Shown: one piece after another, positions 34,832-43,116 of the stretch
Numbering within the stretch: position 1 is the first letter of the stretch
Layout of the letters: every line of letters begins with the position of its first letter
DNA from: Candidatus Omnitrophota bacterium
GTDB lineage: Bacteria; Omnitrophota; Omnitrophia; Omnitrophales; Aquincolibacteriaceae
Direction of reading: 5' to 3'
DNA: 61,935 nt
Assembly (NCBI GenBank): GCA_016930235.1
Contig: JAFGHI010000001.1
Span: forward strand, 1 to 61,935
Program-made: the position numbers and the translations under genes
The notes under the pieces: model-generated
Seen by the model: only the letters and a program-made list of their open reading frames with translations
Told to the model about the DNA's origin: nothing
The model's database searches: none

Positions 34832-34990
34832 AGTACCGACTTCCTTTTGGGAATTCCCGATTTTCTGAAGGCGCGGCGGTGGCGAAACTGGCAGACGCGC
34901 AGGACTTAGGATCCTGTTCCGAAAGGAGTGGGGGTTCAAGTCCCTCTCGCCGCACCAAATACGGAAAATCGGTATAATGAAAGTCGGTAC
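34832..34990. repeat. Inverted repeats flanking tRNA-Leu
   Basis: Outside the intact tRNA-Leu, GTACCGACTT (34833-34842) matches AAGTCGGTAC (34981-34990) and CCGATTTTC (34857-34865) matches GAAAATCGG (34964-34972), both inverted and in nested order. Confidence 0.8.
34873..34957 (+). tRNA. tRNA-Leu (anticodon TAG)
   Basis: Intact 85-nt gene: acceptor GCGGCGG/TCGCCGC, anticodon stem CAGGA/TCCTG with loop CTTAGGA, a long variable arm (TCC GAAA GGA), T-stem GGGGG/CCCTC, and encoded ACCA. Partial copies flank it on both sides. Confidence 0.95.
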
Positions 34991-35052
34991 AGACGCGCAG
35001 GACTTAGGATCCTGTTCCGAAAGGAGTGGGGGTTCAAGTCCCTCTCGCCGCA
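34990..35052 (+). pseudogene. 3' fragment of tRNA-Leu (63 nt)
   Basis: Identical to 34892-34954 of the intact tRNA-Leu: from CAG in the D-loop through the discriminator A, but no CCA. Together with the 22-nt 5' fragment it would make one complete tRNA-Leu, the two overlapping by CAG. Confidence 0.88.
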
Positions 35053-35153
35053 ATATTTAGATTTTTAAATCCAAGTTTGTAGGTGAGGCCACAGTTTTTA
35101 TTGTGGGGTTTCCGCCAGAAAATACTGGCGGACCCGCCGTCTTGTTGGGCGGG
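35053..35153. repeat. Three consecutive hairpins, including double-hairpin repeat copy B
   Basis: CCACAG/TTGTGG (about 35089-35106), TCCGCCAG/CTGGCGGA (about 35111-35132) and CCCGCC/GGCGGG (35133-35153) follow one another. The last two are copy B (35107-35160) of the element seen at 33579-33630. Confidence 0.75.
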
Positions 35154-35174
35154 CAAGTCCCTCTCGCCGCACCA
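35154..35174 (+). pseudogene. 3' tail fragment of tRNA-Leu (21 nt)
   Basis: CAAGTCCCTCTCGCCGCACC plus A, identical to the last 21 bases of the intact tRNA-Leu including CCA. It is joined directly to the CCCGCC...GGCGGG hairpin. From here to the next promoter (35175-35344) I see nothing definite. Confidence 0.85.
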
Positions 35175-35344
35175 GATTTAATTTGCTTTGGGATGTCGTT
35201 TTTTTGATAAAAGCCTGGATTGGGACGCTTGGACAGGATAAACGTAAGTGACTGAAAACAAAGGGATAAAGCCTTTATTGATAAAAGGGAATCACAAAAT
35301 TGAAGGTTTCTCGAGCGCTTTTATTTTGCATTCCTCAAGGTTAA

Positions 35345-35373
35345 TTGACAAAGGCCCAGCCTTTACCTAAAAT
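35345..35373 (+). promoter_or_regulatory. Sigma70-type promoter of tRNA-Gly and tig
   Basis: Perfect TTGACA (35345-35350) and TAAAAT (35368-35373) with 17 bp between, about 40 bp before tRNA-Gly. Confidence 0.75.
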
Positions 35374-35414
35374 ACTATCCTTTCTTCAGTTACATACATA
35401 TTCCCAAGCCGCAC

Positions 35415-35488
35415 GCGAGTGTAGCATAGTGGTAATGCACTGCCTTGCCAAGGCAGCTACGAGGGTTCGATTCCCTCCACTCGCTCCA
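35415..35488 (+). tRNA. tRNA-Gly (anticodon GCC)
   Basis: Acceptor GCGAGTG/CACTCGC, anticodon stem CTGCC/GGCAG with loop TTGCCAA, discriminator T and an encoded CCA (35486-35488). It lies 49 bp ahead of tig and may share its transcript. Confidence 0.95.
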
Positions 35489-35537
35489 TAGCTGTTTCTT
35501 AGGGAAATGTCGAGATCAGGAAGGAAGTGTTACTATC

Positions 35538-36803
35538 GTGAAAATTTCAGTTCAAGACGGAAAGACCTGCGAGAAGATTTTAAAAGTTGAAATCGGGCAG
35601 GAGTGGATCCAAAAAGAGTTTAATGCGTTTTATGAAAGCGTTGCCTCCAAGGCCAAGATCCCTGGATTTCGTCCCGGAAAGGCGCCACGTGAAGTGCTGG
35701 TCATGCATTTCCAGAAAGATGCCCGTGAAAAGGTACTGGAGAATTTAGTTTCGGATTCTTACCGCCAAGCCGTTCAGGAGCAAGGGTTGGAACCCTTGGG
35801 TTATCCTGAGATTAAAGACGTTGATTTTAAAGAGGAAAAGCTTTCTTATAAGGCGAGTATCGAGGTCCGTCCCAAGATCAAATTATCGAAGGTGACGGGT
35901 TTAAGTGCCAAACGCGAGAAGGCCGAAGTCACTGATGAAGATGTGGCCCAATCCCTTCAGCGTGTGCAGGCGGCTTTTGCGCAGCAAAAAACCGTTGAGG
36001 GCCGTCCGGCCCAGATGGGGGATGTTGTTGTCGCGGATTATGTGTGCACCGTGGACGGCCAAGAAGTGGAAAAGCGAAGCGACGATTGGTTTGAGCTTAA
36101 AGAGAAAGAATATCTTCAAGGGATCTCCGCGGGACTGGTCGGGGTCCAACCGCAGGATGAAAAGGAAATTCAAATTACGCTGCCCCCGAATTTCAGCCGC
36201 AAGGAATATGCGGACAAACCGGCTCTATTTCAGATGAAGGTGAAGGAAATCAAAACCCGGGTGCTTCCCGAACTCAATGATGATTTGGCGAAAGAAGCGG
36301 GGGATTTCAAATCCTTGGAAGCGTTGAAGACAAAGATCCGCGAAGATCTTTTTACGATGAAAGACCGCCAAAAAGAAGCGGAATATGAACGGGCCCTTTT
36401 GGAAGAACTCATCAAGAAAAATAAGGTCGACCTGCCGGAAAAATTGGTTCAGCGGCGTCTGGAGAGGTTGATTGAGGATGCTGAAGCCAATACACGGCGT
36501 CAGGGGGTTCCGGATGAAAAGCTGAAGGAATTGCATGAAAAATTTCATCAGGAATTGGAGCCGGAAGCCAGGCGTCAGGTCCACCTGGCTTTCTTACTCG
36601 ATGAGATCGCTGTGCGCGAGAATGTGACCGTTAAAGAAGATGACATCAAGGAGAGGATGCAACGCGTTGCGGAGCAGATCAGGCAGCCTTTGGAGGCTGT
36701 TGAGCGGTATTACCAAGAGCATGAAGATGCGAAGCTTTCCCTTGTCGATCAGGTCCGTAATGAGAAGGCCATCGAATTCGTTAAAAATAATGCAAAGAAA
36801 TGA
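35538..36803 (+). CDS. tig: Trigger factor
   Basis: Ribosome-associated chaperone with peptidyl-prolyl isomerase activity. The N-terminal ribosome-binding domain contains the signature GFRPGKAP (about residues 45-52); the FKBP-type domain follows (GDVVVADYVCTVDGQEV to PPNFSRKEYADKPALFQMKVKEIKTR, about 150-245), then a helical, highly charged C-terminal chaperone domain. The GTG at 35538 begins the homology (VKISVQDGK), with AAGGAAG upstream; earlier in-frame codons run through tRNA-Gly. Length 421 residues. It precedes clpP, a frequent order; clpX is not in the window. Confidence 0.94.
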   Translation: MKISVQDGKTCEKILKVEIGQEWIQKEFNAFYESVASKAKIPGFRPGKAPREVLVMHFQKDAREKVLENLVSDSYRQAVQEQGLEPLGYPEIKDVDFKEEKLSYKASIEVRPKIKLSKVTGLSAKREKAEVTDEDVAQSLQRVQAAFAQQKTVEGRPAQMGDVVVADYVCTVDGQEVEKRSDDWFELKEKEYLQGISAGLVGVQPQDEKEIQITLPPNFSRKEYADKPALFQMKVKEIKTRVLPELNDDLAKEAGDFKSLEALKTKIREDLFTMKDRQKEAEYERALLEELIKKNKVDLPEKLVQRRLERLIEDAEANTRRQGVPDEKLKELHEKFHQELEPEARRQVHLAFLLDEIAVRENVTVKEDDIKERMQRVAEQIRQPLEAVERYYQEHEDAKLSLVDQVRNEKAIEFVKNNAKK

Positions 36804-36898
36804 AAAGTCAGACATCCGACGACAGACAACAGACAGCAGATGAAAAAGTATGGAGTCTGACGTCTAAAGTTTGAAGTCTAAATCAACAGGAGGCAGTT
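36804..36898. repeat. Word repeats between tig and clpP
   Basis: AGACAACAGACAGCAGA-like and GTCTAAAGTTTGAAGTCTAA-like words fill the 95-bp gap. AGGAGGCAG at its end is the clpP Shine-Dalgarno. Confidence 0.6.
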
Positions 36899-37507
36899 AT
36901 GAGCGGCTATTTAGTACCGATGGTGATTGAACAAACCGGACGTGGTGAGAGAGCTTATGATATCTATTCCCGTCTTTTAAAAGATCGCATTGTTTTTATT
37001 GGAACGCCCATTGATGACACGATCGCCAATCTTATCATTGCGCAGGTCCTCTTTCTCCAAATGGAGGATGCCGAAAAAGACATCAATGTTTATATCAATT
37101 CACCGGGTGGTTCCGTGACGGCAGGGCTTGCCATCTATGACACGCTGCAATTTGTAAGGTGTAAAGTGGCCACCTACTGTGTCGGACAAGCCGCCAGTAT
37201 GGGGGCCTTACTCTTGGCTGCCGGGACCAAAGGCAAGCGTTATGCACTTCCGCATGCGCGGATCATGATCCATCAGCCATGGGGCGGGACGCAAGGGACC
37301 GCTTCGGATATTCGTATCCAGGCCGATGAGATTATCCGTTTAAAGGCGAAGCTGAATGAAATTCTTGCCAAGCATACGGGGCAGCCGATCGAAAAGATCG
37401 AAAAGGATACCGACCGGGATTATTTTATGTCGGCTGAAGAATCAAGAGTGTATGGAATTGTGGATGAAGTCATTATCAATCGCACAGATGTAGGAGAGCA
37501 GAAATGA
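36899..37507 (+). CDS. clpP: ATP-dependent Clp protease proteolytic subunit
   Basis: Serine protease barrel working with Clp ATPases. The catalytic serine is Ser100 in GQAASMGA, the histidine His125 in MIHQPWGG, and the aspartate is in the DTDRDYFMS segment near residue 172. [24 protein letters not shown] is the usual N-terminus. Length 202 residues is normal. No ATPase partner gene is present in the window. It overlaps the following aminotransferase gene by four bases. Confidence 0.97.
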   Translation: MSGYLVPMVIEQTGRGERAYDIYSRLLKDRIVFIGTPIDDTIANLIIAQVLFLQMEDAEKDINVYINSPGGSVTAGLAIYDTLQFVRCKVATYCVGQAASMGALLLAAGTKGKRYALPHARIMIHQPWGGTQGTASDIRIQADEIIRLKAKLNEILAKHTGQPIEKIEKDTDRDYFMSAEESRVYGIVDEVIINRTDVGEQK

Positions 37508-38616
37508 TGAGTGAGAAGGCAAAACAGAATATTCTTTTAACACCGGGACCGACACCGGTCCCCGAAGACGTCCGCAGGGTGATGGCCGAACCGATTATTC
37601 ATCACCGGACACCTCAGTACCGGAAGATTTTTGAAGCGGCAACGGCAAGCCTTCAAAAGGTTTTCCGCACCAAGAATCCTGTTTACACGATGGCGGGGTC
37701 AGGGACATCGGCGATGGAGGCCTCCATTGTCAATTTTCATCAAATCGGCGATGAAACACTGGTGGTCGAAGGCGGTAAATTTGCAGAAAGATTTACCGAT
37801 CTTGCCCATGCCTTCGGTTTAAAACCGGTCGTGATCAAGGTGCCGTGGTCTGAAGCGGTGGACCCGAAAGTGATCGAGGCGGAACTTCAAAAAAATCCGA
37901 ACATTCAATCGGTTTGCGTTCAGCTTTGCGAGACCTCGACGGCCGTTTTAAATGATATTGAGGCTATCGGGAAGATCACTTCCAAGACCCAGGCGCTTTT
38001 GATTGTCGACGCCATTTCGGGGCTCGGAGCGGACAAACTCGAATCCGATGCCTGGGGGGTCGATCTTGTGATTGCCGGTTCCCAAAAAGCGCTCATGCTT
38101 CCTCCGGGACTTTCTTTCTTGAGTGTCAGCGAGAAAGCCAAGGACAGAATGAAGGGCTCGAATATCCCGAAGTTTTATCTGGATATCAAGCTTTATGAAA
38201 AAGGGTTGAAGGACTGGGATTCGCCTTTTACCCCGGCCGTGACTTTAGTGATCGGCCTTCTTGAATCTCTGCGGAAGATTGAGAAGGCGGGGATTGAGAA
38301 TGTCTGGAAGCGTTGCACGGAATATGCAGCGTTTACGCGTGAACAACTTCAAAAATTAGGATTACAAATTTATTCGAAAGCGCCTTCTTCGACCGTGACA
38401 GCGGCGAGGGTCCCCGAAGGTATTGACGGCGGCAAATTGGTGAAGATTATGCGGGATGAAAAAGGGGTCACCCTGGCCGGCGGACAAGGATCGCTCAAGG
38501 GGAAGATCATCCGGATCTGTCATATGGGAGCCATCACCAAGGAAGATATCCAAAAGGGAATTTCTGTTTTGGGTGAGACCCTTGAAGAAATGAAGATGAC
38601 GGCGAAAAGCAAGTAG
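37504..38616 (+). CDS. Class V aminotransferase (serine/alanine-glyoxylate or phosphoserine type)
   Basis: PLP enzyme of fold type I, 370 residues. [70 protein letters not shown] and the PLP lysine in [19 protein letters not shown] are typical of the serine-pyruvate/alanine-glyoxylate group. It is 18 bp ahead of serA, and class V enzymes of this group can serve as phosphoserine aminotransferase in lineages that lack SerC, so a role in serine synthesis is a reasonable inference. Two adjacent ATGs can start it. Confidence 0.88.
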   Translation: MMSEKAKQNILLTPGPTPVPEDVRRVMAEPIIHHRTPQYRKIFEAATASLQKVFRTKNPVYTMAGSGTSAMEASIVNFHQIGDETLVVEGGKFAERFTDLAHAFGLKPVVIKVPWSEAVDPKVIEAELQKNPNIQSVCVQLCETSTAVLNDIEAIGKITSKTQALLIVDAISGLGADKLESDAWGVDLVIAGSQKALMLPPGLSFLSVSEKAKDRMKGSNIPKFYLDIKLYEKGLKDWDSPFTPAVTLVIGLLESLRKIEKAGIENVWKRCTEYAAFTREQLQKLGLQIYSKAPSSTVTAARVPEGIDGGKLVKIMRDEKGVTLAGGQGSLKGKIIRICHMGAITKEDIQKGISVLGETLEEMKMTAKSK

Positions 38617-38634
38617 GAAAGGAGCGTTTTCGAA

Positions 38635-40272
38635 ATGACAACTGTGGCGGAAAAGAAAATGACACCAAAAAAGAAAAAACTCATCAAGGTTTTGGTCAGC
38701 GATAAATTAGGCGCAGCCGGCATGGAACTTCTCAAAAAAGAGAAGGATCTTCAGGTTGATGAAAAAACGGGTCTTCCTCCCGAAGAACTGAAAAAGATTA
38801 TCGGGGAGTATGAAGCCATCATCATCCGCAGCGGTACAAAAATGACCAAGGAATTGGTCGATGCGGGAAAAAATCTCCGTGTGATCGGTCGTGCCGGAGT
38901 CGGGGTGGACAACGTTGATTTGCCGGCAGCGACGAAACGGGGCATTATCGTCATGAATACACCGGGCGGGAACACGATTTCGACCGCCGAACATGCCTTT
39001 TCCATGCTGATGGCTTTGGCCCGAAATATCCCTCAGGCCTATCAGTCGATGAGTGCGGGGGAATGGAAACGCGGAAAATTTCTGGGGACCGAACTCAACA
39101 ATAAAGTGCTGGGTGTCGTGGGTTTTGGAAGGATCGGACGTGAAGTCGCCAAACGTGCTTTGGCCTTTCAAATGAAGGTGCTCGTCTATGATCCTTTTAT
39201 TTCCCGGGAGGGGATGGGGCAGTACCCCGTGGAATTCGTGGATTTGAAGTCGATGGTGAAGTCCGCGGATTTTATTACGGTCCATACGCCCTTGACTCCC
39301 GAGACAAAATATATTTTGAATGCCGAAACCTTCAAAATTTGCAAACCGGGTTTGAGGGTTGTCAATTGCGCCCGCGGCGGGATTGTGGAAGAAAAAGCGC
39401 TTCTGGAAGCCCTGAAGTCCGGGAAGGTTGCGGGTGCGGCCCTGGATGTTTTCGAAAAAGAACCGCCCGTGGATAATCCCTTACTCAAACTTCCTCAGGT
39501 CATCTCGACGCCTCACCTTGGGGCTTCCACCCAGGAAGCTCAGGAGAATGTGGCCGTTGAAGTGGTGGCCCAAGTCGCGGATGCCTTGTTGGATCGCGGG
39601 ATCCGCAATGCTGTCAATCTCCCGAGTTTGGATGCGGAAACCTATAAGGTTTTGAAACCCTGGATCGATCTTTCGGAAAAAATCGGGGCGCTTCATTCCC
39701 AGCTTTTCGGGGCGGAGATCAAAACGATGACCATCCGTTATGGCGGTATGATGGCGGATTACAATTTGAGGCCGATAACCATTGCGGCTTTGAAAGGGCT
39801 TTTGAGCCCCATCTGCGGTGCGTCCGTCAATTTTGTGAATGCTCCGGAAATTGCCAAAGAACGCGGTGTTGCCGTCAACGAAAGCCGGAGCACGCAAACG
39901 GAAGATTTTTCCAACTATATCGAAGTCGAGGTCGCGAGCGGCAAAAAAGAAAGTCATCGCATTATGGGGACGCTTTTCGGCAAGGAGTTCGCGCGAATTG
40001 TCCGTATCGATGAATTCAATATCGAAACGGAACCGAAAGGTTATATCCTCTTTATTCAAAATGAAGACAAACCCGGTGTGGTCGGGACCTTGGGAACGAT
40101 CCTGGGTAAAAACAAGATTAACATTGCCGAAATGTCCCTGGGGCGTATTCAGAAGGCCAAGAAGATGATGGCCTTGACGGTTGTGAATACCGATAACGAG
40201 GTGTCCGAAAAAGTCCTTTCCGAAATCAAAAAGTTTCCGCCCATCCTTGATGCCAAGGTTGTGAAACTGTAA
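38635..40272 (+). CDS. serA: D-3-phosphoglycerate dehydrogenase
   Basis: First step of serine biosynthesis from 3-phosphoglycerate, NAD dependent. This is the long form (545 residues) with substrate and nucleotide domains (GRAGVGVDNVDLPAATKRGI, LGVVGFGRIGREVAKRA, NCARGGIVEEKALLEAL, TPHLGASTQEAQENVA), an intervening ASB domain and a C-terminal ACT domain (PGVVGTLGTILGKNKINIAEMSLGR) that usually mediates serine feedback. AAAGGAGCG precedes the ATG. An N-terminal Lys-rich extension of about 15 residues precedes the homology. Confidence 0.95.
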   Translation: MTTVAEKKMTPKKKKLIKVLVSDKLGAAGMELLKKEKDLQVDEKTGLPPEELKKIIGEYEAIIIRSGTKMTKELVDAGKNLRVIGRAGVGVDNVDLPAATKRGIIVMNTPGGNTISTAEHAFSMLMALARNIPQAYQSMSAGEWKRGKFLGTELNNKVLGVVGFGRIGREVAKRALAFQMKVLVYDPFISREGMGQYPVEFVDLKSMVKSADFITVHTPLTPETKYILNAETFKICKPGLRVVNCARGGIVEEKALLEALKSGKVAGAALDVFEKEPPVDNPLLKLPQVISTPHLGASTQEAQENVAVEVVAQVADALLDRGIRNAVNLPSLDAETYKVLKPWIDLSEKIGALHSQLFGAEIKTMTIRYGGMMADYNLRPITIAALKGLLSPICGASVNFVNAPEIAKERGVAVNESRSTQTEDFSNYIEVEVASGKKESHRIMGTLFGKEFARIVRIDEFNIETEPKGYILFIQNEDKPGVVGTLGTILGKNKINIAEMSLGRIQKAKKMMALTVVNTDNEVSEKVLSEIKKFPPILDAKVVKL

Positions 40273-40303
40273 CTTAAAACAGTAACTGGAGGAGCGTTAA
40301 GAC

Positions 40304-41578
40304 GTGAACCGGATTCTGATCGGGGCGCAATGGGGGGATGAAGGGAAGGGAAAGATTATCGATCTTCTCGCCCAGAAGAGCGATGTCATCGTCCGATTTC
40401 AGGGCGGCAATAACGCAGGCCATACCGTCAAGTTTGATGAGGAAACCTTTATTCTCCATTTGATTCCCTCGGGGATCCTTCATCCGGGCAAGGTCTGTGT
40501 GATCGGAAACGGAGTGGTCCTCGATCCGAAGGCCTTTTTTGAAGAAGTGGATATGCTTGCCTCCAAAGGGGTCTCGGTGAAGGGCCGTCTTTTCATTTCC
40601 GAACAAGCACATCTCCTTTTTCCCTATCACCGTTTGATGGACGGTTTAAAAGAAGAATCTGCCAAGCAAAAAGGGAAGATCGGAACGACGAAACGCGGTA
40701 TCGGCCCTTGTTATGCGGATAAAGTCGCCCGGACAGGCATCCGCGTTTGTGACTTAAAGGATCTGAGATTTTTTAAAGAAAGACTCGGGGCGGTTATTGC
40801 CGAGAAGAATGAAGTCTTGAAGAAAATTTACGGTCATCCGGGGCTTTCGGTTAAGAAGATATTCGAAGAATTTAAAACTTACCGCCGCAGGCTCCTTAGT
40901 TTTTCGAAAGACACGTCCCTTTTTCTTCACGAAGCAGCGCGCAAGAAGAAAGACATCCTTTTTGAAGGGGCCCAAGGGACGATGCTGGATGTCGATCATG
41001 GGACTTATCCTTATGTCACATCCTCCAATGCCTCGGTGGGCGGTGCGATCTCCGGATCGGGGTTGAGTCCAACCTTGATCGATAAGGTCATCGGTGTCGT
41101 GAAGGCCTATACGACGCGCGTAGGCGAGGGGCCTTTGCCGACTCAGTTTTCACCGAAATTGATGAAATATATCCAGACCAAAGGCGAAGAATTCGGTGCG
41201 ACGACCGGACGCCCGAGACGGTGCGGATGGTTTGATGCCGTGGTCACCCGGCATTCGGTCCGGATTAACGGGATCAATGAGATCGCCATGATGAAGCTGG
41301 ATGTGCTCTCGGGCCTCCAAGAGATAAAAATTGCAACCTCTTATCGAGTCGGCGGAAAAACGATGAGAACTTATCCGCATGCAACCTCGGAATTTGAGCG
41401 TGCCAGGCCCGTTTATGAAACCATGAAGGGCTGGCAGGAGGATTTGTCCCAAATCCGGCGGTGGAAAGATTTTCCGCCGAACACCAAAAAATATATCCGC
41501 CGTCTTGAGACTTTGTTGGAAGCACCGGTCAAGATCGTCTCCGTTGGGAGCAAAAGGGCACAGACACTGTTCTTATAA
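40304..41578 (+). CDS. purA: Adenylosuccinate synthetase
   Basis: GTP-dependent synthesis of adenylosuccinate from IMP and aspartate. RILIGAQWGDEGKGKIIDLLA contains the GTP-binding loop and catalytic Asp; GGNNAGHTV, GTTKRGIGPCYADK, FEGAQGTMLDVDHGTYPYVTSSN and TTGRPRRCGWFD are conserved. Length 424 residues is normal. GGAGGAGCG lies upstream of the GTG at 40304, though somewhat far. It precedes uppS by three bases. Confidence 0.96.
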   Translation: MNRILIGAQWGDEGKGKIIDLLAQKSDVIVRFQGGNNAGHTVKFDEETFILHLIPSGILHPGKVCVIGNGVVLDPKAFFEEVDMLASKGVSVKGRLFISEQAHLLFPYHRLMDGLKEESAKQKGKIGTTKRGIGPCYADKVARTGIRVCDLKDLRFFKERLGAVIAEKNEVLKKIYGHPGLSVKKIFEEFKTYRRRLLSFSKDTSLFLHEAARKKKDILFEGAQGTMLDVDHGTYPYVTSSNASVGGAISGSGLSPTLIDKVIGVVKAYTTRVGEGPLPTQFSPKLMKYIQTKGEEFGATTGRPRRCGWFDAVVTRHSVRINGINEIAMMKLDVLSGLQEIKIATSYRVGGKTMRTYPHATSEFERARPVYETMKGWQEDLSQIRRWKDFPPNTKKYIRRLETLLEAPVKIVSVGSKRAQTLFL

Positions 41579-41581
41579 AAT

Positions 41582-42319
41582 ATGACTTTGGATCCGACCA
41601 ATATTCCCAAACACGTGGCTTTGATCATGGACGGCAATGGCCGGTGGGCCAAGGAGCGGGGACTTCCCCGCATCCGAGGACATGAAGTGGGTGTTGAAAG
41701 GCTTGAAGACATTATGCATGCGGCGGGGGATATCGGAGTCAAGATCCTGACCTTCTATGCCTTTTCCAAGGAGAATTGGAAGCGTCCCGAAGCGGAAGTG
41801 ACTTTCCTGATGAACCTCCTTTCGGCGTATTTGGACAAAAAGGTCGCTGACTTAAATAAGAATAATGTTGTTTTTAACACGATCGGCCGCATCGAAGATC
41901 TCCCCGAAATGATCCAAAAGAAAATCGCCAAGGCCAAAAAGGAAACGGCCCAAAATACCGGTGTCATTGCCAATTATGCTTTTAGTTATTCCTCAAGACT
42001 TGAGATTACGCGTGCCTGCCAGGAGATTGCCCGCAAAGCGCTTAAGGGCGAAATCAAGCCCGAGGATATTACTGAAGAAACCGTCCAAAATCATCTCGAT
42101 ACTGCCGGGATGCCGGACCCGGACCTTTTGATCCGCACAAGCGGGGAACTCAGGATCAGCAATTTCCTTTTATGGCAGATTTCCTATTCGGAACTTTATG
42201 TCACGGAAAAATATTGGCCGGATTTTACGCGCGAAGAGTTTTTGAAAGGCATCCAGGAATATCAGAAACGTGAGCGGCGTTTTGGTCTTACCGAAGCCGT
42301 CGAGAGGAGAAAATCGTGA
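41582..42319 (+). CDS. uppS: Undecaprenyl diphosphate synthase (cis-prenyltransferase)
   Basis: Makes the undecaprenyl carrier used for peptidoglycan and other surface polymers. HVALIMDGNGRWAKERGLPRIRGHEVGVERL, LTFYAFSKENWKRP, and the C-terminal DLLIRTSGELRISNFLLWQISYSELYVTEKYWPDF are the five conserved regions. Length 245 residues is standard. Overlaps cdsA by four bases; the uppS-cdsA-dxr-rseP-proS chain is the conserved order. Confidence 0.97.
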   Translation: MTLDPTNIPKHVALIMDGNGRWAKERGLPRIRGHEVGVERLEDIMHAAGDIGVKILTFYAFSKENWKRPEAEVTFLMNLLSAYLDKKVADLNKNNVVFNTIGRIEDLPEMIQKKIAKAKKETAQNTGVIANYAFSYSSRLEITRACQEIARKALKGEIKPEDITEETVQNHLDTAGMPDPDLLIRTSGELRISNFLLWQISYSELYVTEKYWPDFTREEFLKGIQEYQKRERRFGLTEAVERRKS

Positions 42320-43116
42320 ACCCGGTCCTCAAACGTATCCTTGTTTCGATTATTCCGGTTTCGTTGGCGGTTTACACCCTGCTCTTTGCTCCGCTATGGT
42401 TTTTCTTAATCGTGGTTGAAGCTCTTGTGCTTCTGGCGTTGAATGAGTATGTGGATATGGTGGAGATCAAGGGGGTCCCGGTGAGCCGTTTTGCGATCTT
42501 GTTCTTCGGGGCTTTGCTTCCCGTTTCCGTGGTTTGGTCCTCGGGTTTTTTGGTGATTGCCATGACTTGCCTTTCGCTTTTCATCTTGGATTTCAAAAAG
42601 CGAATGCATCAACATGCCCTGGTCAGCACGGCCGTCTCTATTTTTGGGATTATCTATATCAGCTGGTTTTTTTCATGTCTGGTCAAGATCCGGATGTTTG
42701 ATCATGGGGTGTCGTGGGCTTTTTTCACGGTTTTCCTGGTCAAGATGGGAGATGCCGGGGCGTATTTTGTCGGTATCCGTTACGGGAAACAGAAATTGAT
42801 TGAGACGGTGAGCCCGAATAAGTCGGTAGAGGGGGCCTTGGGGGGATTGGCCATGACGATGGTCCTGGCTTTTATTTCGAAGATTTATTTATGGCATGTC
42901 CCTGTGTATCATCTTCTTATCCTTGGATTTTTTACCGGGATTCTTGCCCAGCTCGGGGATTTGGTGGAAAGTTTGATCAAGCGGGATGTCGGGGTGAAGG
43001 ATTCCGGGCATGTCCCCGGACTCGGCGGGGTCCTGGATGTCCTGGATAGTCTGCTTTTGACGACGCCCTTTGTTTTTTATTATGTCAGTACGTTTCTCGG
43101 AGAAAATCCTCTGTGA
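42316..43116 (+). CDS. cdsA: Phosphatidate cytidylyltransferase
   Basis: Integral membrane enzyme forming CDP-diacylglycerol from phosphatidate and CTP. About seven membrane helices; the signature near the C-terminus reads QLGDLVESLIKRDVGVKDSGHVPGLGGVLDVLDSLL and is decisive. KSVEGALGGL is the preceding conserved block. Length 266 residues. The GTG start overlaps the uppS stop and its own stop overlaps dxr. Confidence 0.94.
   Translation: MNPVLKRILVSIIPVSLAVYTLLFAPLWFFLIVVEALVLLALNEYVDMVEIKGVPVSRFAILFFGALLPVSVVWSSGFLVIAMTCLSLFILDFKKRMHQHALVSTAVSIFGIIYISWFFSCLVKIRMFDHGVSWAFFTVFLVKMGDAGAYFVGIRYGKQKLIETVSPNKSVEGALGGLAMTMVLAFISKIYLWHVPVYHLLILGFFTGILAQLGDLVESLIKRDVGVKDSGHVPGLGGVLDVLDSLLLTTPFVFYYVSTFLGENPL

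Noticed and set aside
34757-35053. 98-codon minus-strand open frame over the tRNA-Leu region
   Set aside because: It is a translation of the duplicated tRNA-Leu sequence (REGLEPPLLSEQDPKS type), a classic artefact.
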